Positions 48,001 to 59,600 of a stretch of 64,000 bases of DNA are shown here, one piece after another. The stretch is from Toxoplasma gondii ME49. Its lineage: Eukaryota > Apicomplexa > Conoidasida > Eucoccidiorida > Sarcocystidae. The notes beneath the pieces are model-generated. The model had not been told where the DNA came from. It saw only the letters and a list, made by a program, of their open reading frames with translations, and ran no database searches. Where the stretch lies: positions 1,118,954 through 1,182,953 of the forward strand of contig NC_031470.1 in assembly GCF_000006565.2 (NCBI RefSeq), in the 5' to 3' direction. Within the stretch, counting starts at the first letter, position 1; each line of letters begins with the position of its first letter. The translations under genes and the position numbers were made by a program.

Positions 48001-51000
48001 TTTTCAATACAAAGTCAACAGCGACACACACAGAACGAGCAATCGACGAAGGTATGGGTAAACCAATCCGCTATCCTGAAGCATTTCGCGTGCGATCTGG
48101 ATAATCCGACTATGCCCCTTAGGGTGAATTATTTGACTTCTTATAAAGGTCCTGTGTACGTGCACGTTTTGGTCAGGTGTCGAGGACGTACAGCCTTCGC
48201 GTGTCGGCTCTTCGAGGAGTTCCTTGACTTCCTTTTCGTCCACGGGGCACTGCATGGCGTGGACTCTCCGACACCAGAGCGCGTACTTCAGCAGCTGCTC
48301 CAGGCGTTTCTCCGTCGCTTCACAAATGCAGACGCCATCGCAATCGAGCAGCAGCAGCGCAGCCTGCCGCACCACCGTGGGGCTTCCACCAATCAACGCC
48401 GGTGGATAATACGTGCCCGCTTGCTGGTCCGTCTGGGTCCGATCCGGCGCGCCTTCCGTGGCCGCGAACGCGTCCGCAGCCCCGTCAACATCCCTCGAAA
48501 CCTGCGCAGACAAGTCTGAAGATTTGTCAGAAACGCCGCTCTTCGCCGCGCTTGGTCCTGTGTCCGCCCTGCGTGTGTCTACGCCGGCTACTTGGCTTTG
48601 CTCTGCCGGCACAGGCGCCTCTAATGACGCCCGCTCAGCACCATCCGCATTCGGGTCGACGCGGCGCATTCCGGCTTCGACAGGTGAACGTACTGGGCCA
48701 ATGAGATCAATCGCCCGCTTCAACCACCGGCCAGCTTTCTCGCGGAGCTCCTGCAGCTCCTGGTGAAGGGGCCAATTCTTAATCACAAGAGAATCTGCGG
48801 GTGATACAAGGTGATACAAACAAAATCAACACAAGCCGAAAAGTAGTGCATACGCCCCACGTTTATTTCTGTCTGAAACGCACGCTCAGGGGGTCACGGA
48901 ACTTTCTTCCTTTTAACTTCCCGTCCAAAACGGTGGCGTAAAAAAGGTGTCGACGGTCGCACAGCAGTCACAGTACTTGACCTCTACGTAAGGGATGTGA
49001 GGACGAGGGACACCCTCATGTCACAGCAACGGTTCAACATCACACAGGCTGGTCGACCTTGCTGTCTAGGCTCACCATGAAATGGAAAGTCTGTTTCACA
49101 CCGTTCAGCAATCTGTGTGAACAGAAAGCACGTTATGACTCGACACGTGTACCCCATCCAGTTGAAGGCGCATTTCTAGGTACAAAACAAATTCGGAGTG
49201 GCTAGGGGGGGGGGCGGAGGTCCTGAAATGATCGTATCTAGCTCCTGCTTACCATGTAACCCAATGACTTCCAGGAGTTCGTCGTAGGACGCTCGACAGT
49301 GGTCCGTTCCACTTATTCCGTCTTCCGCGCCAACGGCGCCCTCTGACTCTGCACCTTCGAAATCCTTCTTTTTCACTGCTTGCACATCGCCTATCTCGGC
49401 CTCGCCAGTCCCTGGAGACTTTTGTGCAGCGCCACCTCCTCGTGTGACTCGGCCGAGCCCGCTGTCTCCCACGGACGCTGCCACGGTCGGTCGATCCACA
49501 CTGCCCTGCTCCCCGGCACCGCTCCCAAAATCTCCGGCAGCGGCTGCCGTGCCTTCGCGTCTCTGTTGCTGGAGCTCCAGGACGTGCTGAAGGTCCTCAG
49601 GCTGCAGCTTCGCTTTTCTTCGAAAAGCGTCCAACGACCCTACGCTCCAGCTCGCCCTTTCCGCCGCCGAAGCAACTGCTGCACCTGCAGCTCGGTCGAG
49701 AAGGAGACGAGCCCGTGACGTGAACTGGGTCGCAGCCTCGACGTGCCGCCGGAGATCGAGAATCCACTGGTTGATGTTGAGACACGCACCGAGGCTCTCG
49801 CCTTCTTGCAACAGCTGCTGGGTCTCGGGAAGAGACAAAGAGCTTGCTCCCACCTTCTTCGACCGTTTCAGCCACTTGCGCCAGCGCCCGTGAAGCGCCT
49901 CGAAGAATTTCGCCACTGATAATTGAACTTTCATCGACGCGTGCGCACAAACCAGTTCCTCGACTTCTTCAGGCGTAGGCTTCCCTTCACCGAAGGACAA
50001 CGGTGAGTCGGCAGAGTCTGAGGGAAGCTCGGTGCCTTGTCCTGCTCCGCCATTCTCAGGCAGGGGTGACGCTGGAGTCGAGGCCAGGGAAACGGCCGAC
50101 CCTTGCTTCAATCCAGGCTTTCCCGTGCATTTTTGGAAGCTCGATTGAGTCGGCGAGGTTGCGCCTGAGGCACCCGACGCGACAGGCGCGACAGAGTCCT
50201 CAGCTGATAATGACACCCCGTGCGCTGAAGACGTCGAGGCGTGGACCTGATGGAGGAACGGGTGTTGGAGTTCAGAAGCGGGGAGAACGAGCTCAACCTC
50301 CGCCGCGAGCTGGTTCAGCTCTTCGATCAACTTTTTGTCTGGGCACGACACCTCGAGGAATTGCCGGAACGGCCGCGCGCGGACTCGGCAGATCCACTGG
50401 TGCGCGGCCTTCAATCGCTTCTTCAGCTCGCGCATGCATGAACTCTGCTGCACGTAGACGGAGGTTCCGCCCTCGTCCTTGATCAGCGCGATCGCAAGCT
50501 GCAGGCGCACCGGACGCTGAAGCAGACGCTCGACTTTCTCAATCCACGCAGCGGCGGCGACGTGACCCTTGTAGTCATCCCACCCAGGAATGAACACGCA
50601 GACGTCGTCTGCCTCCTCAAGCAGTTCTTCGCACTGCTGCAAATCCCCTGCAGACGTCGCTGCATGCAACAGCTGCCTCCACGTAAGCATTTGCTGGAGT
50701 TGTTGGAGAAGGTAGAGAAATTCGGGGACTAGGAAAGGAACCGAAAAAAAGCCTTCGACTAGTAACGCCTTTAGCGCGCCAATCGGAATGCGCACACGAC
50801 TTGAAACCTTGCCTTGATCCTTCTTTCCAGCCCCCTGGGCTTCCTCGATCCCACTCGCTCCGCCTCCCGACGCTCCCGAGCCTTCACCTCCCGCACCGTC
50901 CCCGAATTCCTGAGGCGCACTCGACGGTTGTTCGTTGGGAGTCCGCGCTGACCCAGCTGCGCCGTCTGTTCCTGCAGGCGAGCTTCGGCTCTTCGTTGCA

Positions 51001-54000
51001 CAGCCTGATCCTCCGGAAGTCGAAGATCCCGAAGTCCGTGCCCCCCCTGAACCTGCTGGCCGAGATGCGGCGCTCGCCGTCGGGGCTTCTTGGTCCGTGT
51101 CGGATCCAGAAGTCTTCTGAGGCGGCGTGGAACATGAAGGGCCCTCGCCTCGCAAGAGAGAGCGAATCTTCGCTGCGAAGGCACGAGAGCGTTTTATCCG
51201 TTGCGCTAGAGGTTGAAGCTGATCTTGAAGTCCCACAAAACGGTGGAGAAGCAGTCCTTCCTGAAGGAGCTGTTCTGCCTCTAAGATATCCAGCCGGCCC
51301 CCAAGAGGGACGGAGAACAGTCGGCCTCGTCGTTCTCTCTCCCACTTGGTTCGCCTTCTCGAATCAGGCTTCCTCGGCGGTGCTGATGCGGAACTACGAA
51401 CGCCAGACTCGCACTCCGAGAGCTGTCTCATCTTGTCCTTTATCTGCGAGGTGTTACTTTCACCACCCCCGTTTGGTCCCCGCGTGGCTTCGCCGGCTTC
51501 CGCCATCCTGTCGCCATGGGTCGCATCCTCTGCGTGCGCGTCTTCACCTTCCACCGCGCCAGTCGATTCATCGTCGGAAGACTGGTGCCCACGTCTGTCT
51601 TCATTCTTCGCACCCTCCATCAGTTCCGCAAATCGGGCCGCCGCAGAGAGCAGGGCTGCCGGGCCAGTTGCGCCGTCCTGGAGGGCAATCGCCGCAGCGC
51701 GTCTCCAATCGGAGACCAATCGAAGTTGGACAGAGACATTATGGTGAAGATTCTGAAGGGCACTGAAGGAGGCAAGGCCGGGGGGGACGGCACACGAAGG
51801 CGCCACGCCATGTGCAGCAGACCCGCTCCGATCCAGCGTTGCACCAAGGACCGACGCATAGTCGCAGGTGTCCGACGGCGCTGTTGGGAAGCTGGACCTT
51901 GTTTTGAGATGCGATGAATAGGCTGATGAAGAGCGCCCGGCCGCAGATGAGCCTCCCGCTGCCCCTCCGACGGATGGGAGGAGCTGCGGCAGGAGAACGA
52001 GGGACGGAAAGGACGAAGCCAAGGCTGACGCCGGTGGGTGCGAAGGCCCTTGCTCAGCTTGATCACCAGACGAACAACACGAGTCGTGGAACGCATAGAG
52101 AGCCGTCGCCCTCTCTTGAAGCTGCGAAATCGAAAGCAGAGAGCAAAGGTTCACATGGGGTCATTCCCCCTGTCTAGTGGTGTATCCTAGGACATTCTGT
52201 CTACGGCGAGTTGCGGAGAACGACAATACAGAGACAACTGGCATTAAGATCTGTCAAAGACACGTGCTTTCCTCTCACCTTTCGCGCAGGCATGTGGAGG
52301 TGTTGCGCAATGAAGTTAGACGACGCATCGAAGCTATGAGGATGGCGAATCTCCAACAGATTTTCTTTGGATCTTCCTCCCGGACCTTGCGGCGCCAGGC
52401 CTGCTCCGTACTCCTTCCCGTATCCCTCCTCGGCCCACATTCGCTGCTGCTGCTTAAGGTCCTCTTCTTCTTCCCAAGTCTTCCAGCCGTCCCCACCAGT
52501 CTCACTCGAGGTCTGCAGCGATGAGCAAACGCCGCCTGGAGACGAGACGGAACTCCGCTCCTCACTGGCTGCGGCTGCCAACGCAGCAAGCGCTTCACGA
52601 GACTGAAGAACTTTAACTTTTCGGTGAACATAGAGACAACCATACACTTTCTCCTGGTCCAGGCAGTTGAAGTCTCCAGACCAGTCTCGGCACCCGTCAG
52701 CGAAGGCGGCGGTCTCGGCCTCCAGCACTCGAAGCTGTTGCTGCCGCAGCTCTGCCACTTGCTCTTCCGATGGCTCGTTCACAGCTGCCCGGAGATCCGC
52801 ACTGCTGCCTGGGCCTCCTCTCTCACTTCCACACACGGCTCCCGCGCCGCCTCCTCGACGCCGTCCTCGACCGCCTCCTCCCCGAGTGGCCTTCTCGTCG
52901 TCGCCTACGCCTCTCTCCCCCTTTCGTCCGACCCTCTCACCGTCTCCATGTAGCGCGCGCTTCGGGGCCCCTGCGGCACCTGAAGCGGGCGTCGCCTCCG
53001 GCACATTCAGACAAGCCGGATTCCGCTTGCCCTTCTTTTCTCCAAAGCCGGCGTTCCGCTTCCCTCCAGCCGGACTAGCGGCCCGCCGCATAAGGAAGGG
53101 CGCGGAGTCGAAAACCTTGAAAGGCATTGGAGTCACCAGCTGAGCGACAGGCACAGCGATGGGGCTCAGCGGCGCAGGAAGGGACGCCGCCGAATCCACT
53201 GCACGCTGTCCTGACGGAGACACGCTCTGTCTGGGAGCGCCTCGAGATGAAGGCACCTTCATCCAGCTTAGGAAACCCATGGATCCTTCGCGACTCTCGT
53301 CAGGTCCCTGGGATGTTTCCTGGTCAGAAGAGGGCGCGGGCGACAGGCCCGCAGACACAGGAGACTCCGCCTTCACGCGCCTTCGAAACTCTTCTGTGTC
53401 CCCATCGCTTTTCTCCTCGGTGGAAACAGCAGCGTCGTGAAAAGAGGCCAACGCGCCACTATCTCCGCCCTCTTCTCGACTGGGTCGCTGCTCGTGGAGC
53501 CGCGAGGCTGGCGTCGACTGTCCTTGATCGTCCGTCTTCAAAGGCTGACTGTCCTCGTTCTGAGCCTCGTCCTCACTGCGCGGCATCCAACCTCCCTCTG
53601 GAGACCGATCACGAGACGAGCTGCCGCCTGCCTCGGCTCGCTCGTCATCTCCATCCTCTTCTACGCTTGCATGCGCTGCTGTGTGACCCCTCGCAACCGC
53701 TTCGACCTGGCCCTCTTCCAACGCCTTCGGTGTCTCCTCCGCATCTTCAGCCTTGCTGGGGCCCTGAAGCGTCTCAGGATGCGACATGCGCTCTCCGCCA
53801 TCTATGCCCTCTGTGTTGGTTGCACTTCCAGGACCGTCTTCTCCCTCACTTCCGTACCTCACGCATTCTGCCTCAGCGCCTTCCGCCTCCTGCTCTGTTC
53901 CTTTCGCTTCTCTTGCAGTGCCTAGCCTGGCATCCAGCGCAAGTAGCTGCCGATCGAAGTCTGCCTCTGCAGCGAGAGCCTCCTCCGCTTCCTCTCTCAA

Positions 54001-55103
54001 CTCTTGCGCTGACGCGCCAGCAGGCAGATACGGATTTGTCCAGGTCTGGTACGTCAACGCGTCCACTCGCACGCTCTTGTTGGAGCCTCCTCGAGACGAA
54101 GCGGGACCCAAGACGCGCATATAGGGTCGAGCAGAGGCTGCAGACAAAGCCACAAAACAGCAACGCAGTCCAGCGTCTGGAACTTAAGGCCCTAGCGACA
54201 CTCCTATAGCGCCTGCGGTGTCTCTAGGCGAGGACTGCGAGGGCCGCGACACCTGGTCGCCTGAGGGTAAGGGCGAATGGAGAACAAAAAGCGAAGCTGA
54301 GGAGAGTGAGGAGAAACCTGAGTTTGTACACGCGCAACGTCAGAGAATGTCGCAGCGGAACCGCATGGCCGGCATTCGAAATGCCGCACAGAACAGAGAC
54401 AGCGAGAAACACGCTGAGGTGACGCATGGAGTGGTCGATGTTGCTCGGAGTGAAGGCAGTCTTTCGCACCGTAAAGAGGAACTCGTCGAATCGGCCGCAG
54501 ACTACCATGGGCTATATGGGAGTGACTAATCGTAAACTGATACCAAAGTAGATGATTACAGAGTTGAGCGCCCAATGTATATCGACAGTAGCAGTCCTGT
54601 TGCCTATACCCCCAGCTGAGTCACATTCAAAAGGAACGCGAACTCGGCACTAATGCAACAGAAAGCATGGATGGACATACACGAAAAAAAGCTTGATCGT
54701 GTCTCTACATGCATCTGGCGAGGCTGAGGTAGGCACACAAGTAAACGAACATCATGTGGATACCTGCCCTGACACGCAAGTCGGTATAGAGCCGAAAATC
54801 TACATCCGTATGCACGGAAGAGGCTCTCAAGAGTTTTCGACATTTCGATTTACCGGTAGAGGAGCACGAGCAAGACAGCACATTGTTTCACTATAGGGAA
54901 GGCGGGAGAGCGCAGTCATTCTCCTCTCAGCAGACAGACACAAAAGGAGGATCCATATCAACACGGGAGTCACGGAGCAGAAGCAAGGACGTCTGCTTAC
55001 GAGCGGCTTCTGGTACAGTGGCGGCTAGGTCTTCACCGGATGGCTTTCCTCCGTCGCCGCCTGGTTTGCCGGCGGCGGATGCCGCGGCTCCACGTCCGCT
55101 CAT
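27002..55103 (-). CDS. Giant PLU-1-repeat / PHD-finger protein, about 8165 aa
   Basis: Nine exons: 55103-55001, 54137-52279, 52121-49253, 48794-48192, 47766-47124, 46817-34814, 34539-32159, 31591-29251 and 28696-27002. Phases match at all junctions (1,0,1,1,2,0,2,0). Total 24,498 nt, stop TAA at 27002. Recurrent helical segments of the form LLxEuxxLxV...W recur from exon 3 to the last exon (LLEEADDVCVFIPGW, LLQEGESLGACLNINQW, LLREAENLPVQ) and resemble the PLU-1 region of KDM5 demethylases. RVDALTYQTW near the N-terminus resembles the start of that region. A PHD finger (CLVC, WIRCVECSRAFHVAC, WRCPCC) spans about 5798-5986. The last exon carries GRPKKKSR and Gln-rich tracts. I find no JmjN, ARID or JmjC domain. 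Likely role is a nuclear chromatin reader or scaffold, by inference. Weakest point: the acceptor at 46818 has a poor pyrimidine tract. Confidence 0.72.
27080..28620. repeat. CTG/CAG-rich polyglutamine-coding tracts
   Basis: Scattered short CAG/CAA runs on the coding (minus) strand encode Gln- and Gln/His-rich blocks in the C-terminal exon of the giant gene. The densest parts are about 27080-27250, 27400-27510 and 28230-28600. Interruptions are frequent, so these are low-complexity tracts rather than a pure triplet repeat. Confidence 0.8.
27846..27885 (-). other. AT-hook / NLS-like motif in the giant protein
   Basis: The coding strand reads GRPKKKSRTS within a Gly/Arg/Pro-rich stretch. GRP followed by a basic run matches an AT-hook core and also serves as a monopartite nuclear localisation signal. 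It supports a nuclear role. Assignment rests on the motif only. Confidence 0.45.
31929..31947. repeat. (CA)n(TA)n microsatellite
   Basis: Short AC/AT tract within the intron between exons 7 and 8 of the giant gene. Confidence 0.85.
34931..35500 (-). other. Expanded PHD finger in the giant protein
   Basis: The coding strand gives CxxC (CLVC), then about 45 residues, then WIRCVECSRAFHVAC, which is the C-x2-C-x4-H-x2-C core preceded by the usual Trp. After roughly 130 residues of Gly/Ser/acid-rich insert comes WRCPCC, the final C-x2-C. All eight zinc ligands of a C4HC3 PHD finger are present in order. The domain spans about 189 residues instead of the usual 50-60. Confidence 0.72.
38210..38365 (-). 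other. Ala-rich coiled-coil segment B of the giant protein
   Basis: Heptad-like Ala/Glu/Lys-rich helix near residues 4843-4895 (RRKLAEANATLAEARQNL, then ADARVERLGKDF). It resembles segment A at 39760-39900 in composition and in its terminal xARVER motif. Confidence 0.5.
39760..39900 (-). other. Ala-rich coiled-coil segment A of the giant protein
   Basis: Coiled-coil-like stretch near residues 4331-4380 (LLAEEAHQAAVEAERQVGIA, ending AKAKVERF). It lies directly after a strongly hydrophobic 16-18 residue run at 39921-39999 (MLIAVVVVELVTQWWV). Confidence 0.5.
46590..46750 (-). other. Cys/His-rich cluster at the start of the 12-kb exon
   Basis: Near residues 2048-2101 the protein reads NCRDHC, then CPLGHPTEC, then FTCMMCHVCLRLCF. 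The spacing suggests one or two zinc-binding knuckles. It does not match a C5HC2 or canonical PHD finger. Function unassigned. Confidence 0.4.
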
Positions 55104-57170
55104 GATCGGTCAAGAGGGACAGGTGGCATATGCAGAAGTGCAGAAGAGACGTCTCGGAGACGAGAGGCTTTGTGCACGGACAAACAGACGCAGAAACCCG
55201 CGTAGCACGCTGGAGAGCGCAATCAATGTGTTTATCTCGCTGCATAAACAGGGAGTAAACAAAAGGGAGGGGGAACCTGAACGTTTGTACGGCGGGTCTG
55301 CTGTTGAGGCTTTAAGCGGGACAGGGAGGGGATGTAGAACTGAGGGTGCGCTTTTCCTATCAACAAGCTGAGAAAAAAATTTATCCGTAAAGAAGAAGTG
55401 CTTCGGGGTTGAAGACACAGAAGAGCAAAGAAAATTCCGATCCCGATCGGTGCGGAGGAGCGGCAGAAGTCTTCCGGGCGGGTGCCTGTGGGAGGAGGCG
55501 CCGTTTAACCGGTGGGTTGCGGTTTCAAACGAAAACTGGACGCATAAAGAGTGTTTCACACCGTAGCAGGGTTTAAGCGAGACGGCAAAGATCCATTCTC
55601 GTAGATCTTGCAGCAAAGAGAAGTACAAAAACGAGACCGCGAGACTGCGAGAGGAATTTTACGTGGCACGGCAGGGGTCGCACTCTGCCACCCGCAGAAA
55701 AGCCAGAGAAAGGGAGACGAGCGAGTCAAGGTGAAAGTCAGTACCGATATGAGACACAGGGAGAAAAAACTCTGCGAAAGATGGAGAGCCGTGAAACCGT
55801 AACCAGGAAGATCAAGAAGATGAGGACAAGAAAGGCAAACGGTCGGTAAGAGAGATGACCGCCTGGTTTACCCTGGCCGTCCAACACGGAGCATTCGAGA
55901 GGAAAAGAAAGGTTGCAGCGAGAGAAAACGGCGGAACGCACACATCGCCAAAAACATGGAAGTTCGTCACGATGTGACGCGTTGAAGGGAACGGAGCTGC
56001 AGTGAGAAACACTGGACAGGCAAGGCGTCCTGGCGGGTCGGGAACTGAGCGCTCTCCACGTCTCTTGGACCCGGAGATCTGAGACCGGCGAAACCATTCG
56101 GAGGGAAGAAGACAGTTTCCTTCCCTCGACGCAAAGACATCCGATACAAATCGTCTTTCAGCTGCCTTTTGTGGGTGAACTGTGGAAAACGAAACGCGCG
56201 CAAACGAAAGCGAAGTCGAAAGCAGTTTTAGTCGAAGAGCAAAAAACAGGGGGGCTTGCCGGCGGCGCTGAGGATGGAGCTGATGCCACGAAGGAAGACA
56301 ATACGTAGAACGTTTCCGGAGAAACACACCGAAAAAAAACACACGAAAGCGAGTCTGTCCCGCTCCATGGTCCCTGAGTCTTCTCCTAGTACGATATGCT
56401 ACGCTATCTTACGCTGCCCTCCAGCCCTGTTAATAATCCCCTTTTTCTCAACCCCAAGAAAAGCATCGCCCCAGTCTTCTTCATCACTACAAATCCCGCG
56501 CCCCCTGGCACCCCAACCACGCGGGAGGAACCAATCAGCGCACGCTCACCATACAGGGACGTAGTGTGCAGAAAGAAACCACGTCGATGCTTCGTGTGCG
56601 GGACGGGGCTGCCTGCGTCTCCTGTAAGTGTGGTCACATACATTCCAAAACTGCTCCTTTTCCCCTGAACAATACACAGACAACTGGTGTGCAACAGCGG
56701 AAAAATGACGATGTGTGCCAAGAGAAAGGGGACAAGAGAATAAAGAAAGGTCCCGTCGCTTCGCGTCGTGCACCTGGTTCGCCAGTGTTCGTAGTCGGTT
56801 GAAGGCCTCCGCGCTACTCTTGTGCAGAATAAGACTCCAGTTGCCCCACCTCCCCTCCATATTCTAATACTTTTTTTGCAATCAAAAGTGGAGATCTAGG
56901 GATGTGAAAGAAAATGGCGGAGCTAAACCTGGAACAAAGGAACGAGGGAAAAATTCCGACAACGCCTGCGAGAAAGGCTGACACTTTCTGCTGGAAGTGT
57001 GTATGGACGCCTGGTTCTCCTGGCTTCTTGGAAGTGTGGGTCTGCATGCAGTTCCTTGGCTTCCTGCAGTTGCCAAATCTGCCGAAAGTGTCGGAAAAAT
57101 GAATAGAAAAGGTTATGTTTGCTCTTGGACGCTGCTGCGGGAGAAAAAGACGGACGTTGCCCCAGATTCC
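55104..57170 (-). other. Upstream/leader region of the giant gene
   Basis: The plus strand is purine-rich over about 55.1-56.3 kb, so the minus transcript is pyrimidine-rich, as upstream of CSE1. Open frames here are Ser/Leu/Phe/Pro translations of the skew. I take this as 5' UTR and promoter of the giant gene. Confidence 0.45.
55145..55151 (+). promoter_or_regulatory. AGAGACG element next to the giant gene start
   Basis: WGAGACG match about 42 bases upstream of the ATG at 55103. It is part of a partly palindromic stretch (gagacgtctcggagacgag). Close to the start codon, it might be within the transcript rather than a promoter element. Confidence 0.3.
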
Positions 57171-57179
57171 CCGTCCAGC

Positions 57180-59060
57180 TCAGTCCGGTGGTTGCTCCTG
57201 ACAGCGTTGTAGATACGCCAAGTACCCATTTCGTTTCATTTCTTTGGCCATGCGAGAATGCTTCAAGTGGGAACGGTCGGTCTTCTGCGTTGGTCCGTGG
57301 TGAATGGAGAATATGGCTCTCACGTTCGTTAGTGCATGAAGTCTCGTAGTCACGGTGACGCAGGCAGGTGGGTTGATAGCGTTACTATGCGCAGGGGGAT
57401 CAGCGTTGGCATCCACATAGACAAACGCGAAAAGCATCGGTCTCGATACTTTGTCCACATCACGATTTACGACAGCTGAGAGCGTTACTGCATGTCCCAC
57501 ACACCAGTCGCCGCAGAGTACGAACAAGGTCGAGGGAACGCATCAGAGACGGCCAGGAGGAATCTGAAGAGATGAGACAACCCCCGTGAGACTCTCTTAG
57601 CGCCAGGTTGGCTCCTGCGAATATTTTCTTCAACGACTTGCTGTCACTACGCTCCCCCACCACGTATGTAGATTGGCCGTGCACCCCAAATCATGTACGG
57701 TCGACATCATTCTAGCCACGAAATTCTCGAGTCTGACGTCTTCAACAGTGCATGATTCAAAAATGCCTTCCATGCTTACGAAGTCCCGCAATATGTAATC
57801 CGGTATGCTCAGCGGAGTTCTACTTGACCGATCCACTCGCACATTCCACCACACTGCCATAAATGTCACGTCGGGAGCCTTTGGAGCAGATTTCCATTGT
57901 AAAAGTAATCGTTCTTGTCTTGTTCTTCGTCATGCCATAAAATGGCAGCCCACCGCAATCCCGTCATTGCTCACTACCTAAGCCACCACGCGTACATACT
58001 CAGGGACAGGTGATGTAACACAAGCCGCACATCATGCCGGTATGATGCTTTGGTCGAGATAACCGCTGTCTTTGTTCACGAACTGGGGGGAACACTAGTC
58101 ACGCACCGAAGTCCTTTGTCAGTGTGTCATGTTCTTGTCTGTGGGGGGTGATAAAATGCGTATTGGGACTTTCTGTTGACACCTGTGGGATGACTACAGG
58201 GCAGTGAAACAATTGTAGAGCAACTGAAGCTTCCATCAGGTAAACTGAAGAGCATATCCTTCGGGCTGGGGCACATGTGACAAGGAAGTTTACTCCTGCT
58301 ACGACGCCAACGCGCGTCCATGTACAAGTGGAAGTGTTACTTTGGACACTGACAATGAAATACGGGCACCTCACAGTGTCTGTCGAACTCAGTATCAGGC
58401 TTCAGATATTTTAGATGGCACAGGAGATTCCAGCTGACTCCTTCCTGTTGAGAGGCACGCGACGAAAGAGAACCCTGCTCCGGCAAAGTCAGGGGGTACC
58501 GCAGTGTCCAGAGTAACTTAGTTCTGCCAGTTTTATTTTCAGTTGAACTAAGTCCACATAAGGCCAGATCGGGACATCCAGAACGGTGACAGGTACAGCG
58601 CTGCTTGCGCTGGTCACTACGATTGTCTTTGACCCGACCCAGTGACAAGCGAGGATGGGCTCAGTTGAGACACAGTAACCTACAAATTCGCGATCATAGC
58701 TCGGCTCCCAGCTTGCCGAGGTTATGAGCACAGTTGCCGATGCAACTGGAAGCGAACACCGTTGCTAGCATGATTCTTGTGGATCCAGTGACCTGGGCAA
58801 ATAGAAAAACAGAGGAAAGCAGAGAAGGTATGGCCCTGACTCAAACCATCGCCTGGTGTTTCAGTGGCAGTAGCGCGGGTACTAGACGTGGCACGGTACA
58901 CCGATGGTGACAAACCCGCGTTATGTGCACAGCGTTTTTCTTGGAGTGGTTCTTTTGAGGCAAAGCTGGGAACCCCCCCCAATGGGAATATGCTTCAACG
59001 TCCGCAAACGAATGACAGAATTTCGCCATAATTTGTGACGAGCCACCTTTCATGTGCGTT
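57180..59060 (-). other. Possible unassembled minus-strand gene
   Basis: Several minus-strand frames of 60-115 codons have balanced, protein-like composition. Examples are SYDREFVGYCVSTEPILACH (58489-58731), LSIPDYILRDFVSMEG (57630-57869) and a possible terminal exon ending MAKEMKRNGYLAYLQRCQEQ before a stop at 57180. Good acceptors (ctgtttttctatttgcccag near 58790) and donors (GACTTC then GTAAGC near 57780) are present, but I could not chain the frames with consistent phase. It may be a real multi-exon gene, a decayed one, or chance. Confidence 0.22.
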
Positions 59061-59600
59061 TTTTTGTAGTGATGGAATCTGCTGCAGTGATGCAAGCCGC
59101 AGAAGACGTGTCTGGCATGTTCAAACGCATGCGCCGCGCTTGAGCGGAAAGCTTCCGGCCCCGGGCCTTCTTCCTTACCTTACGTACGGCTCGGTAGATG
59201 CTACGTACGCGGCGTGAACTATCGGTATGCTATGGAAAAAAGAGGCTGGTAGAAAACATTTCATGCAATCCCATATTTTCCCCTAGCTGGAAGGACGCTG
59301 CCACAAGCGCGACGTTCCTCATACTTTCTTCTCTTTGTTGGGTTTTCCGTGCCACTGTTAATGTGATCGAATATCATCGCGGCAGAGCTCCTGAGTTACC
59401 ACGGTGTGACGTAGCGTCGTTCGCTTAGGTTGCATGATATGTTCAATGTCATCATATGTGACACAGAATCTGTGACCGCCCGTCCTTTTGGAAACTTGAA
59501 GCGTGCCAGTTACTCTGGGCCATCTCCCAAACACTTCCGTGGACAGGCATCCATCTAATATGCCAACAAATTAAGCCGTTTGCGATATTGCACTTGCAAA

